Positions 1 through 5,196 are shown, counted from the first letter of the stretch. The stretch: DNA of 6,022 bases from an uncultured Agathobaculum sp. (GCA_944380945.1 CALWJG010000100.1:1-6022), one strand, 5' to 3'. A program made the numbers and translations. Notes: generated by a model from the letters alone, not told the origin.

Positions 1-76
1 TGGAGCGGCTGACGAGGCTCGAACTCGCTACCTCCACCTTGGCAAGGTGGCGCTCTACCAGATGAGCTACAGCCGC
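1..76 (-). tRNA. tRNA-Gly (anticodon GCC), downstream copy
   Basis: On the minus strand this folds as a complete 76-base cloverleaf. The acceptor stem is GCGGCTG/CAGCCGC, the anticodon stem is CCACC/GGTGG with loop TTGCCAA, the T-arm is GCGAG-TTCGAGC-CTCGT, and the discriminator T is followed by an encoded CCA. Anticodon GCC lies at 41-43 and reads GGC and GGT glycine codons. It is identical to the copy at 255-330 and probably shares its transcript, because no promoter is visible in the 34-base spacer 77-110. The 3' end lies at the window edge, so its terminator is out of view. Confidence 0.97.
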
Positions 77-110
77 AGATATGACCGCGCAGAAAGCGCA
101 GTATTTGAAA

Positions 111-140
111 TGGAGCGGCTGACGAGGCTCGAACTCGCTA
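111..140 (-). pseudogene. tRNA-Gly 3'-end fragment (positions 47-76 only)
   Basis: These 30 bases are identical to the last 30 bases of the flanking tRNA-Gly genes: the end of the variable loop, the whole T-arm, the 3' acceptor strand, the discriminator and CCA. Identity stops sharply at 141, and no matching 5' half (GCGGCTG, D-arm or anticodon arm) follows. It cannot form a tRNA. A repeat beginning at the T-arm and running to the 3' end is the usual form of an attachment site left by a tRNA-targeting integrase, but unequal recombination between tandem tRNA genes followed by deletion would leave the same trace. Neither is proven here. Confidence 0.85.
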
Positions 141-145
141 TCACA

Positions 146-171
146 CCCCACAAAAGCAAGCTTTTGCGGGG
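146..171. repeat. hairpin between tRNA-Gly and the tRNA fragment
   Basis: This is a near-perfect inverted repeat: on the plus strand CCCCACAAAAGC is followed by AAGCTTTTGCGGGG. It lies inside the 114-base segment 141-254 that separates the tRNA fragment from the intact upstream tRNA. No T-run follows it on the minus strand, so it is not a convincing terminator. It could be a processing signal in the tRNA transcript or part of a small inserted repeat. Nothing gene-like is seen in the rest of 141-254. Confidence 0.55.
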
Positions 172-254
172 ACCCCGTACCTCGATTACAAACAAGGTTC
201 CGGTAGCGACCCTCACTGGCTGCCACGCCGCAAGCGTTTGCTCAATGAAAAGTT

Positions 255-330
255 TGGAGCGGCTGACGAGGCTCGAACTCGCTACCTCCACCTTGGCAAG
301 GTGGCGCTCTACCAGATGAGCTACAGCCGC
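255..330 (-). tRNA. tRNA-Gly (anticodon GCC), promoter-proximal copy
   Basis: This is a complete 76-base cloverleaf on the minus strand, identical base for base to the copy at 1-76, with anticodon GCC at 295-297 and encoded CCA at 255-257. It is the first gene of the tRNA transcript: a consensus promoter ends about 34 bases upstream of its 5' end. tRNA-Gly(GCC) decodes the abundant GGC/GGT codons, so more than one copy is unremarkable in a GC-rich genome. The odd part is the partial third copy downstream at 111-140. Confidence 0.97.
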
Positions 331-363
331 ATATTATCACGCCGGAGTACCAACGCGATAATT

Positions 364-392
364 ATTATATCAAAGGGCATATATATTGTCAA
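364..392 (-). promoter_or_regulatory. consensus sigma-A promoter for the tRNA-Gly genes
   Basis: On the minus strand there is a perfect -35 TTGACA (392-387), a 17-base spacer and a perfect -10 TATAAT (369-364). Transcription would start near 356-358, roughly 26 bases before the tRNA 5' end at 330. A 12/12 match with optimal spacing is what is expected of a stable-RNA promoter. It lies just beyond the 3' end of the XRE gene (stop at 423-425) on the same strand. No terminator separates the two, so some readthrough from the XRE gene is possible. Confidence 0.93.
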
Positions 393-422
393 GGTAAAAT
401 GTGAAATTGCGGTAAAGTTTTT

Positions 423-1058
423 TCAGCGCTTCCGGTGCCATGCGCGCAGGCAAACAATCAGGTACAAAACCAGCGTCACAGGGAGAAGGAGCAAAGACGA
501 AACAGTGAACTTGTGCGCAAGGATATGCAGCAGTATCGAGGAAGCCCAAAAGCAGGGCATAAGTGCCAGCGAGAAAATATTGCAGCGCCAATAGCGGGTG
601 CGCCATTCTTGTGAGCCGTCCGGGTCGTGCGGCCGGATCGAACTGCACAGGCCGAGGAAAAGCGCGCACATGCCGATTTGAATGAACAGGCCGGCGATGA
701 TCGGAATGTGATAGTATGTTTGCTGCCAAAGATCATAGAGCATCAGCGCTGCGCCGAAAACATTGCCGCCTATCGTCAGATTCAGCAGCATAGGCGCGCC
801 GCGCAGCATCTCCGCAACCGAGGGTACGCCGCCGGGGGCGGGGGAGGGATCCGACTGCGGCTCGATGTCCCGCAGCAGCCAGTCGGTCGTGACCTCAAAA
901 TACTCCGCCAGCGCGATCACCTTGGCCGTGTCCGGCGTGGCCTCGTTGGTCTCCCATTTGCTGACCGCCTGCCGCGATACGCCCAGCGTGATCGCCAGCT
1001 CCTCCTGCGACAGGCCGCGCTTTTTGCGCAGGTCGATGATCTTTTCTCCAAGCGTCAT
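423..1058 (-). CDS. XRE-family HTH regulator with four-helix membrane domain
   Basis: The 211-residue protein has an N-terminal Cro/CI-type helix-turn-helix (residues 4-61). The recognition region GVSRQAVSKWE (26-36) is typical of the family and binds DNA as a dimer. A Pro/Ser/Asp-rich linker (66-80) leads to a C-terminal part with four hydrophobic stretches (about 88-110, 117-139, 158-181 and 186-207), so the DNA-binding domain is probably tethered to the cytoplasmic membrane. The start is set by a perfect AAGGAGGT at 1067-1074, eight bases upstream. The gene is monocistronic, with the malQ operon terminator behind it. Membrane-anchored XRE proteins are common in Firmicutes, often with unknown signals, and the target here cannot be told from sequence. 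HTH assignment is firm; membrane topology is predicted by eye. Confidence 0.9.
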   Translation of the reverse strand: MTLGEKIIDLRKKRGLSQEELAITLGVSRQAVSKWETNEATPDTAKVIALAEYFEVTTDWLLRDIEPQSDPSPAPGGVPSVAEMLRGAPMLLNLTIGGNVFGAALMLYDLWQQTYYHIPIIAGLFIQIGMCALFLGLCSSIRPHDPDGSQEWRTRYWRCNIFSLALMPCFWASSILLHILAHKFTVSSLLLLPVTLVLYLIVCLRAWHRKR

Positions 1059-1066
1059 GTTCTGTT

Positions 1067-1074
1067 ACCTCCTT
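1067..1074 (-). promoter_or_regulatory. ribosome binding site of the XRE regulator
   Basis: AAGGAGGT on the minus strand is a full match to the anti-Shine-Dalgarno sequence, eight bases before the ATG at 1058. It fixes the start of the XRE gene. Confidence 0.9.
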
Positions 1075-1098
1075 GCTTGATGGCCATATTTTAACGGA

Positions 1099-1108
1099 AA
1101 ACCGGTTT
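1099..1108. promoter_or_regulatory. palindrome AAACCGGTTT upstream of the XRE gene
   Basis: This perfect 10-base dyad is centred about 45 bases upstream of the XRE start codon, where a promoter is expected; a possible -10-like TAAAAT lies just downstream on the minus strand at 1088-1093. XRE regulators commonly bind short dyads at their own promoter, so this may be an auto-operator. Only one copy is seen and no good -35 was found, so it is a candidate only. Confidence 0.3.
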
Positions 1109-1149
1109 GCAGGCCACCAAGTTGGGCTGGAAATCCCGCAACCTGCGGT

Positions 1150-1193
1150 TGCAAAAGGAAAAACGGCGCGTTTTTCTGCAAAACACGCCGTTT
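1150..1193 (-). terminator. intrinsic terminator of the malQ / HAD-LUD operon
   Basis: Just after the stop of the HAD-LUD gene (minus strand) the RNA can form a 14-base-pair stem (1180-1193 with 1161-1174, one G-U pair) around a five-base loop. T-rich sequence follows: TTTTT, two C, TTTT. Placement, stem strength and T-run make a good Rho-independent terminator. A second small hairpin (GCAACC/GGTTGC, 1138-1152) follows it. Confidence 0.88.
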
Positions 1194-1200
1194 GGGTGGC

Positions 1201-2439
1201 TCAATAGCCGAGCGCCTCGCCGATCAGCACGACCTCGCATTTTTCCATGCCGAGCGGCGGCCCCATGTGGATGGCCATGGCGCGGCAGATGCGCGCGGGG
1301 CTCTTGCAGTCGTGGCATTTGCCGTCCGCCGCGCAGGGCGTTTTGACGCCCAGACGCTTGGCGTTCAGCGGCGCGGCGACATTGCGCGCGCGCTCGACCG
1401 CGCTTGCCAGATCGGGGCACAGCTTGTTGACGCCGCACACAAAGATGCACTGCTTGGGGCCGAACAGCGTCGCGGAGACGCGGTTGCCCGTGCCGTCGAT
1501 GTTGACGATCTCGCCGGTCTCGCTGAGCGCGTTGGCCGAGGAGAGGTAGATATCCGGCTTCTGGAAATACTCGCCCTTGCGCACCCAGTGCCAGTGCACC
1601 GCGGTGCCGTACCGGAACGCATCCGGGAAGCCGAGCGCCTGCAGCGTCATCGATCCGCCGAGCGAGACCGACTTGCCCGCGCAGACGTCCGTCAGATAGG
1701 CGCGCGCCTCGGCGGCGGTCGGGAAGTAGGTAAAGGCAAAGCCGCGGCCGGTGAACGCCTTGCAGATCGCGTCCACATTGAGCATGCCGTTTTCAAACAG
1801 GGTCAGCAGCTCCGCTGCGGACGAGACCACCGTGTCCGCCCCGGCCTGCCGGAGCTCTTCCGCCGAACGGAAGCCCCAGGTCACGCCGACCGCGGTCAGA
1901 CCGGCGTTTTTCGCGGTCTGGATATCGACCGCGCTGTCGCCGATGTACAGCGTCGTGTCGGGGTCGCCGCCCAGCTCGTGCAGCAGCTGGAGCGTGCTGG
2001 TCGGGTCGGGCTTGCGGGGCACGCCCGGCCGCTCGCCGTAGGTGACCTGCACCAGATCGCCGAAAAAGTGGCGGATCAGGCCCTTGGCGGCCACGTCGTA
2101 CTTGTTGGACAGCACACCGACCGAAACATCCGCCCGTTTGAGCGCCTTGAGCAGCGGTATGATGCCGTCATACGGCTGGGTGCGGTTCATCATGCGCTGG
2201 TTGTAGGCCGTGCGGAATTCGTCAAGGCAGATGTCGAGCATCTGCTCGGTGCACTTGTCCTCCGGGATGCACTGCCGGATCAGGTTGCGCACGCCGTTGC
2301 CCACGCGCACGCGGGTCTGCTCCTCGGTCACGGCGGGGAAGCCGTGGCGCAGCATGGCGCAGTTGACGCTGTCGCACAGGTCGCCCAGCGTGTCCAGCAG
2401 CGTGCCGTCCAGATCAAAAATGGCTGTTTGAATTTTCAT
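1201..2439 (-). CDS. HAD phosphatase (phosphoglycolate phosphatase-like) fused to LUD/LutC-like domain
   Basis: The 412-residue protein has two domains in one frame. Residues 1-215 are a HAD phosphatase of the phosphoglycolate phosphatase type: motif I FDLDGT with nucleophile D9 and acid/base D11, motif II S111 in LSNK, motif III K143 in RKPDP, motif IV GDSAVD with D168 and D172. The helical insert after motif I fits a C1 cap. Residues 219-412 match the clostridial single-domain lactate-utilization (LUD, DUF162) family: GGSMTL (261-266), SSANALSETGE (300-310), NIDGTGNRV (313-321), and a cysteine cluster C369/C375/C378/C385. The internal Met219 has no Shine-Dalgarno, so separate translation of the LUD part looks unlikely. 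AAAGGAC at 2449-2455 supports the start. The gene lies 39 bases behind malQ in the same operon. The phosphatase substrate and LUD role are unknown. Family calls are secure; the benefit of the fusion is not. Confidence 0.88.
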   Translation of the reverse strand: MKIQTAIFDLDGTLLDTLGDLCDSVNCAMLRHGFPAVTEEQTRVRVGNGVRNLIRQCIPEDKCTEQMLDICLDEFRTAYNQRMMNRTQPYDGIIPLLKALKRADVSVGVLSNKYDVAAKGLIRHFFGDLVQVTYGERPGVPRKPDPTSTLQLLHELGGDPDTTLYIGDSAVDIQTAKNAGLTAVGVTWGFRSAEELRQAGADTVVSSAAELLTLFENGMLNVDAICKAFTGRGFAFTYFPTAAEARAYLTDVCAGKSVSLGGSMTLQALGFPDAFRYGTAVHWHWVRKGEYFQKPDIYLSSANALSETGEIVNIDGTGNRVSATLFGPKQCIFVCGVNKLCPDLASAVERARNVAAPLNAKRLGVKTPCAADGKCHDCKSPARICRAMAIHMGPPLGMEKCEVVLIGEALGY

Positions 2440-2478
2440 GCTATCGCTGTCCTTTATCTTGTCACAGATGTGCGGGTC

Positions 2479-3969
2479 TTACCGCATATAGGTTTTGGTG
2501 ATCTCGCCCAGCATGGAGGAGACCGTCGGGTTGAGCGCCTCCTTGCGCACGCGCCAGCGCCAGTTCTTGCCGCCGATGGTCGCAGGGGTGTTCATGCGCG
2601 CGTCCGCGCCGAGCGAGAGCAGGTCCTGCAGGGTGGTCATCGCGATGCGCGCGGGCGAGGCCCATACGCTCTTGATCGCGCTCCAGCCCATGGCCTCGCT
2701 GTGCGAGGTGCGCAGGTAGCGGTAGGCGAACTGCTTTTCCGGCTCGGTGCACAGGTCCATGATCTGCTCGCACACGGTCTGCGAGTCGTGGGTCGAGGTA
2801 TAGACGATGCTGTTCGGCACATAGTTGTGCGGCAGGTGTTCGTTGTCCTCATCCGGCGTAAAGCCGAAGATCAGCACCTTCATGCCCGGGAAGCCGCTCT
2901 CGGCGAGCAGCGCGCGCACCTCGTCGGTCTGCACGCCCAGATCCTCCGCGATCAGCGGGACGGGGCCGAGCGCCTTCTCCATGGCCTCGAACAGCTCCAT
3001 GCCCGGGCCCTTGCGCCAGTGGCCGTTGATGGCGGTCTCCTCGGTGGCCTTGACCTCCCAGTAGGCGGCAAAGCCGCGGAAATGGTCGAGACGGATGACG
3101 TCGAACAGCGCCATGTTGCTCTTCATGCGCCAGATCCACCAGGCGTAGCCCTCGGCGCGGTGCGCCTCCCAGTCATAGACCGGGTTGCCCCACAGCTGGC
3201 CGGTGGCCGAGTAATAGTCGGGCGGCACGCCCGCCACCAGCTTGGGGCTGCGGTCGGCCTTGAGCTTGAACAGCGTCGGATGCGTCCACACGTCTACCGA
3301 GTCGGCGGAGACGTAGATCGGGATGTCGCCGATGATCCGGATGCCCTTTTCGTTGGCATAGGCGCGCAGCGCCTTCCACTGCTTGAAGAAGATGTACTGC
3401 AGGAAGATGCGGAAGTCGATCTCGTCCCGCAGCTCCTCGGTGACCTTTTTGAGCGCCGCGGGCTTGCGGTCGCGCACCGCCTTCTCCGGCCACATGTAGA
3501 CCGGCATGTGGTGGTACTTCTCCTCCTTGAGCGACATGAACAGCGCATAGTCCGGCAGCCACTCGGCGTTTTCTTCGGTGAATGCGTCGATCTCAGCGCG
3601 CATTTTCTCGTCCACGCGGCTGAACGCCTTGCGGAACAGCGGCCAGCGGGTGTCCGCCAGCTGCTCGAAGTCCGCCTCGTCCGGCGAGGACTGGAAATCG
3701 CCCGCGCGGACCTCGGCCTCGGTCAGCAGGCCGTCCTCGACCAGCAGGTCGAGATCGATCAGATACGGGTTGCCCGCCGCGGTGGAAAAGCACTGGTACG
3801 GCGAGTCGCCGAAGCCGGTGTGGCCGAGCGGCAGCACCTGCCAGTAGGTCTGGTGCGCGTCGGCGAGGAAATCGACAAAGTCGTAAGCGGCCTTGCCCAT
3901 GGTGCCCACGCCGTGCGGCGAGGGCAGTGAAGTGACGTGCGCAAGCACGCCGCTGGAACGTTTGAACAT
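2479..3969 (-). CDS. malQ: 4-alpha-glucanotransferase (amylomaltase, GH77)
   Basis: This cytoplasmic enzyme transfers alpha-1,4-glucan segments between maltodextrins, releasing glucose and making longer chains for phosphorylase, in maltose/glycogen metabolism. At 496 residues it has the usual bacterial length. GH77 hallmarks are in order: SGVLAHVTSLPSPHG (6-20), WQVLPLGHTGFGDSPYQ (43-59), GDIPIYV (214-220), the nucleophile D295 in VIRLDHFRG, acid/base E342 in IAEDLG, the transition-state stabiliser D395 in STHDSQT, and the late NWRWR (469-473). The start at 3969 is preferred over an in-frame ATG at 4035 because the promoter -10 (4003-4008) lies inside that extension, and because a GGGGGA ribosome site sits eight bases before 3969. 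It is the first gene of a two-gene operon. The HDSQ in place of the more common HDND after the catalytic region is a mild variation. Confidence 0.96.
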   Translation of the reverse strand: MFKRSSGVLAHVTSLPSPHGVGTMGKAAYDFVDFLADAHQTYWQVLPLGHTGFGDSPYQCFSTAAGNPYLIDLDLLVEDGLLTEAEVRAGDFQSSPDEADFEQLADTRWPLFRKAFSRVDEKMRAEIDAFTEENAEWLPDYALFMSLKEEKYHHMPVYMWPEKAVRDRKPAALKKVTEELRDEIDFRIFLQYIFFKQWKALRAYANEKGIRIIGDIPIYVSADSVDVWTHPTLFKLKADRSPKLVAGVPPDYYSATGQLWGNPVYDWEAHRAEGYAWWIWRMKSNMALFDVIRLDHFRGFAAYWEVKATEETAINGHWRKGPGMELFEAMEKALGPVPLIAEDLGVQTDEVRALLAESGFPGMKVLIFGFTPDEDNEHLPHNYVPNSIVYTSTHDSQTVCEQIMDLCTEPEKQFAYRYLRTSHSEAMGWSAIKSVWASPARIAMTTLQDLLSLGADARMNTPATIGGKNWRWRVRKEALNPTVSSMLGEITKTYMR

Positions 3970-3977
3970 GCTTCTCT

Positions 3978-3983
3978 TCCCCC
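3978..3983 (-). promoter_or_regulatory. ribosome binding site that sets the malQ start
   Basis: GGGGGA on the minus strand, eight bases before the ATG at 3969, supports this start. The upstream in-frame ATG at 4035 lies within the promoter and could not be on the main transcript. Confidence 0.7.
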
Positions 3984-4002
3984 AATTCAATATACATTCC
4001 CT

Positions 4003-4031
4003 ATTATAGCACACATCGACCGATTTCCCAA
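4003..4031 (-). promoter_or_regulatory. sigma-A promoter of malQ
   Basis: On the minus strand: -35 TTGGGA (4031-4026, 4/6 match), a 17-base spacer and a perfect -10 TATAAT (4008-4003) preceded by TGC, an extended -10. The predicted transcription start, near 3996, leaves a leader of about 27 bases before the malQ ATG. No catabolite-response (cre-like) site was recognised in or around it. Confidence 0.85.
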
Positions 4032-4041
4032 ACATTTTCTC

Positions 4042-4060
4042 GCCGCGGGCGGCGCGCGGC
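4042..4060. repeat. GC-rich dyad between the divergent malQ and trmB promoters
   Basis: GCCGCG (4042-4047) and CGCGGC (4055-4060) are inverted around a seven-base centre, in the 45 bases between the two -35 boxes. It could be an operator or simply GC-rich sequence. There is no further support. Confidence 0.25.
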
Positions 4061-4076
4061 AGCCCAAAGACAGTCC

Positions 4077-4105
4077 TTGCAATCAGGCCCCTGTCACGCT
4101 ATAAT
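4077..4105 (+). promoter_or_regulatory. sigma-A promoter of trmB
   Basis: -35 TTGCAA (4077-4082, 4/6 match), a 17-base spacer and a perfect -10 TATAAT (4100-4105). Transcription should begin near 4112, leaving a leader of about 33 bases with the ribosome site AAGGGGA at 4128-4134, ten bases before the ATG at 4145. The promoter is divergent from the malQ promoter, with 45 bases between the two -35 boxes. Confidence 0.85.
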
Positions 4106-4144
4106 AATAGGGCTGAAAAACCGAAAAAAGGGGAATAACCACGC

Positions 4145-4804
4145 ATGAGAATGCGCAAAAAGAAAAATCTGGACGTGCGCTTTGCCGCCTGCGCGGATGT
4201 GATGGCCTTTGAGCCGCAGGAAAAGCGCGGCAAGTGGCGCGCGCTGTTCGGCAACGACCATCCGCTGCATCTGGAGATCGGCTGCGGCAAGGGGCGCTTT
4301 GCCATCGGCATGGCCGAGCAGCATCCGGACGTCAACTTCATCGCGGTCGAGCGGGAGGAGGGCGCGCTCATCATGGCGGCCGAGCGCTGCCAGCAGCACC
4401 CGCTGCCCAACCTGCGGTTCGTGTCGTTTGACGCGGCCGAGCTGCGCGAGGTGTTCGCGCCCGGCGAGATCGACCGCATCTATTTGAATTTTTCCGATCC
4501 GTGGCCGCCCAACCGCCAGCGCAAGCGCCGCCTGACCTGGCGCGCCTATCTGGAGGTGTACGATGAGATCCTCCGCCAGCAGGGCGACCTGTGGTTCAAG
4601 ACCGACAACCAGCGCTTTTTCGAGTGGACGCTCGCGGAGATCTGCCAGTTCGGCTGGCTCATCCAGAATATCTCGCTCGATTTGCACCACTCGGATTTCG
4701 AGGGCAATGTGATGACCGAGTACGAGGAGAAATTTTCCTCCGAAGGCGCGCGCATCTACCGGCTGGAGGCGCGCCGCCGCCTGCCGGAGTTCCTGCGGAA
4801 GTAA
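4145..4804 (+). CDS. trmB: tRNA (guanine-N7-)-methyltransferase
   Basis: TrmB uses S-adenosylmethionine to methylate N7 of guanine 46 in the tRNA variable loop, in the cytoplasm. The 219 residues are the normal length for the Firmicutes enzyme. The Rossmann-type SAM site is EIGCGKGRF (44-52) with the acidic residue E70 at the end of the next strand. The family signature NFSDPWP (115-121) is followed by the basic patch QRKRRL (125-130), then TDN (153-155) and the C-terminal TEYEEKF (191-197). The lysine and histidine usual just after the signature are replaced by proline and glutamine (PPNRQRKRRL), which looks like family variation. The start has a ribosome site ten bases upstream; a second ATG two codons on is badly spaced. 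It is transcribed alone from its own promoter, divergently from malQ, and what should be its terminator appears interrupted. Confidence 0.96.
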   Translation: MRMRKKKNLDVRFAACADVMAFEPQEKRGKWRALFGNDHPLHLEIGCGKGRFAIGMAEQHPDVNFIAVEREEGALIMAAERCQQHPLPNLRFVSFDAAELREVFAPGEIDRIYLNFSDPWPPNRQRKRRLTWRAYLEVYDEILRQQGDLWFKTDNQRFFEWTLAEICQFGWLIQNISLDLHHSDFEGNVMTEYEEKFSSEGARIYRLEARRRLPEFLRK

Positions 4805-4815
4805 AACAAAACGAA

Positions 4816-4829
4816 AAGCGGCTGCAAAG
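4816..4829 (+). repeat. 14-base direct repeat, left copy (half of a terminator stem)
   Basis: AAGCGGCTGCAAAG starts 11 bases after the trmB stop codon and recurs exactly at 5044-5057. At the right copy the sequence continues CCGCTTTTT and completes a terminator stem. At the left copy it runs into unrelated sequence, so the stem cannot form. The two copies bracket the hairpin-rich segment 4830-5043. Confidence 0.85.
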
Positions 4830-4833
4830 ACTC

Positions 4834-4999
4834 TCGATTGAACCTACAGTTTCAATCGAATGGGATGTACCGAGCATACGCTCGGATACATCCAAACGGG
4901 ACAAAAGTTCCGACTGGCGAAACTTTTGTCCCGACTGGTATAAAATCCGAGGTTCTTGCCCCCGGATTTTATGAAAGCAGCGGCTCCACCGCTGCTTTC
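4834..4999 (+). repeat. array of five back-to-back long hairpins, no gene
   Basis: In 166 bases there are five consecutive, mostly perfect inverted repeats. H1: 4834-4842 with 4851-4859 (9 bp, TCGATTGAA). H2: 4863-4875 with 4880-4893 (13 bp, one bulged A, loop ATAC). H3: 4897-4909 with 4921-4933 (13 bp, CGGGACAAAAGTT). H4: 4940-4949 with 4963-4972 (10 bp, ATAAAATCCG). H5: 4973-4983 with 4989-4999 (11 bp, GAAAGCAGCGG, loop CTCCA). Gaps between hairpins are zero to six bases. An 8-base repeat CCGACTGG occurs in the H3 loop (4910) and just after H3 (4931). The segment is visibly less GC-rich than the genes around it, and short open frames across it resemble no known protein. It may be a structured RNA, a stacked terminator region or a small non-autonomous repeat. 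Confidence 0.75.
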
Positions 5000-5009
5000 T
5001 ATTTGAATG

Positions 5010-5023
5010 CGCGCTGCGGCGCG
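5010..5023 (+). repeat. small GC hairpin between array and terminator
   Basis: CGCGC (5010-5014) pairs with GCGCG (5019-5023) around TGCG. This short sixth stem continues the run of hairpins towards the terminator at 5044, but alone it would mean little in GC-rich DNA. Confidence 0.35.
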
Positions 5024-5043
5024 AGGACTTTTTCGACAAGCTG

Positions 5044-5066
5044 AAGCGGCTGCAAAGCCGCTTTTT
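5044..5066 (+). terminator. intrinsic terminator downstream of trmB / hairpin array
   Basis: AAGCGGC (5044-5050) pairs with GCCGCTT (5057-5063) around TGCAAA, ending in TTTTT (5062-5066). It would stop transcription coming from trmB before the next promoter at 5121. Its first 14 bases are the right-hand copy of the direct repeat seen at 4816-4829. Confidence 0.75.
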
Positions 5067-5120
5067 GCGTGCAGGGACGCGTCCGTGGGGCCATGGCACA
5101 GGAACGGCTGAAATTGGTTC

Positions 5121-5148
5121 TTGACATATGCCGAAAACGTGCTATGAT
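5121..5148 (+). promoter_or_regulatory. sigma-A promoter of the NifX-like / DUF134 operon
   Basis: Perfect -35 TTGACA (5121-5126), a 16-base spacer and -10 TATGAT (5143-5148, 5/6 match). The start should be near 5155, giving a leader of about 42 bases. The -35 and spacer are overlapped by one copy of the CATATGCCGAAAA repeat, and the second copy lies in the leader, so the promoter is probably repressible. Confidence 0.85.
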
Positions 5149-5176
5149 AGAGATAGTAACCGGCATATGCCGAAAA
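5122..5176. promoter_or_regulatory. paired CATATGCCGAAAA dyad sites, candidate operators
   Basis: The 13-base sequence CATATGCCGAAAA occurs at 5125-5137 and at 5164-5176, 39 bases apart. The second copy sits in a perfect 12-base palindrome CGGCATATGCCG (5161-5172). The first sits in TGACATATGCCG (5122-5133), which matches the palindrome at 10 of 12 positions. Site one overlaps the -35 box and spacer; site two lies between the predicted transcription start and the ribosome site. This is the arrangement expected of two operators for a dimeric repressor. The DUF134 protein encoded in the operon is a plausible binder, by inference only. Confidence 0.65.
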
Positions 5177-5196
5177 TAAAACGGAGGCGTTATTCC

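Noticed and set aside
47..319. Short open frames through the tRNA cluster giving peptides with repeated ERLTRLELA.
   Set aside because: They are translations of tRNA-Gly genes, a familiar false-gene pattern.
1192..3930. A 912-codon open frame on the plus strand, antisense to malQ and the HAD-LUD gene.
   Set aside because: Its product is a monotonous Ala/Arg/Val/His/Leu-rich string with no recognisable domain, and it lies opposite two genes with complete catalytic motifs. Long antisense frames are expected opposite GC-rich coding sequence. No ribosome site was seen.
3967..4035. An upstream in-frame ATG that would lengthen MalQ by 22 residues.
   Set aside because: The malQ -10 and most of the promoter lie inside the extension, and the GH77 N-terminus begins properly at MFKRSSGVLAHVTSLPS with its own ribosome site.
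4897..4933. Reading the H3 repeat and its neighbours as a short CRISPR-like array.
   Set aside because: The stems differ in sequence and there are no regularly spaced identical repeats; the only direct repeat is the 8-base CCGACTGG occurring twice.
4830..5043. Reading the hairpin segment as a classic IS or MITE.
   Set aside because: No transposase frame and no terminal inverted repeats at the two ends were found, so only the weaker possibility of an inserted structured element is kept as a finding.
4591..5099. Open frames running across the trmB 3' end and the hairpin array on both strands.
   Set aside because: None resembles a known protein. They read through dense inverted repeats and intrinsic-terminator-like sequence, and lack ribosome sites.
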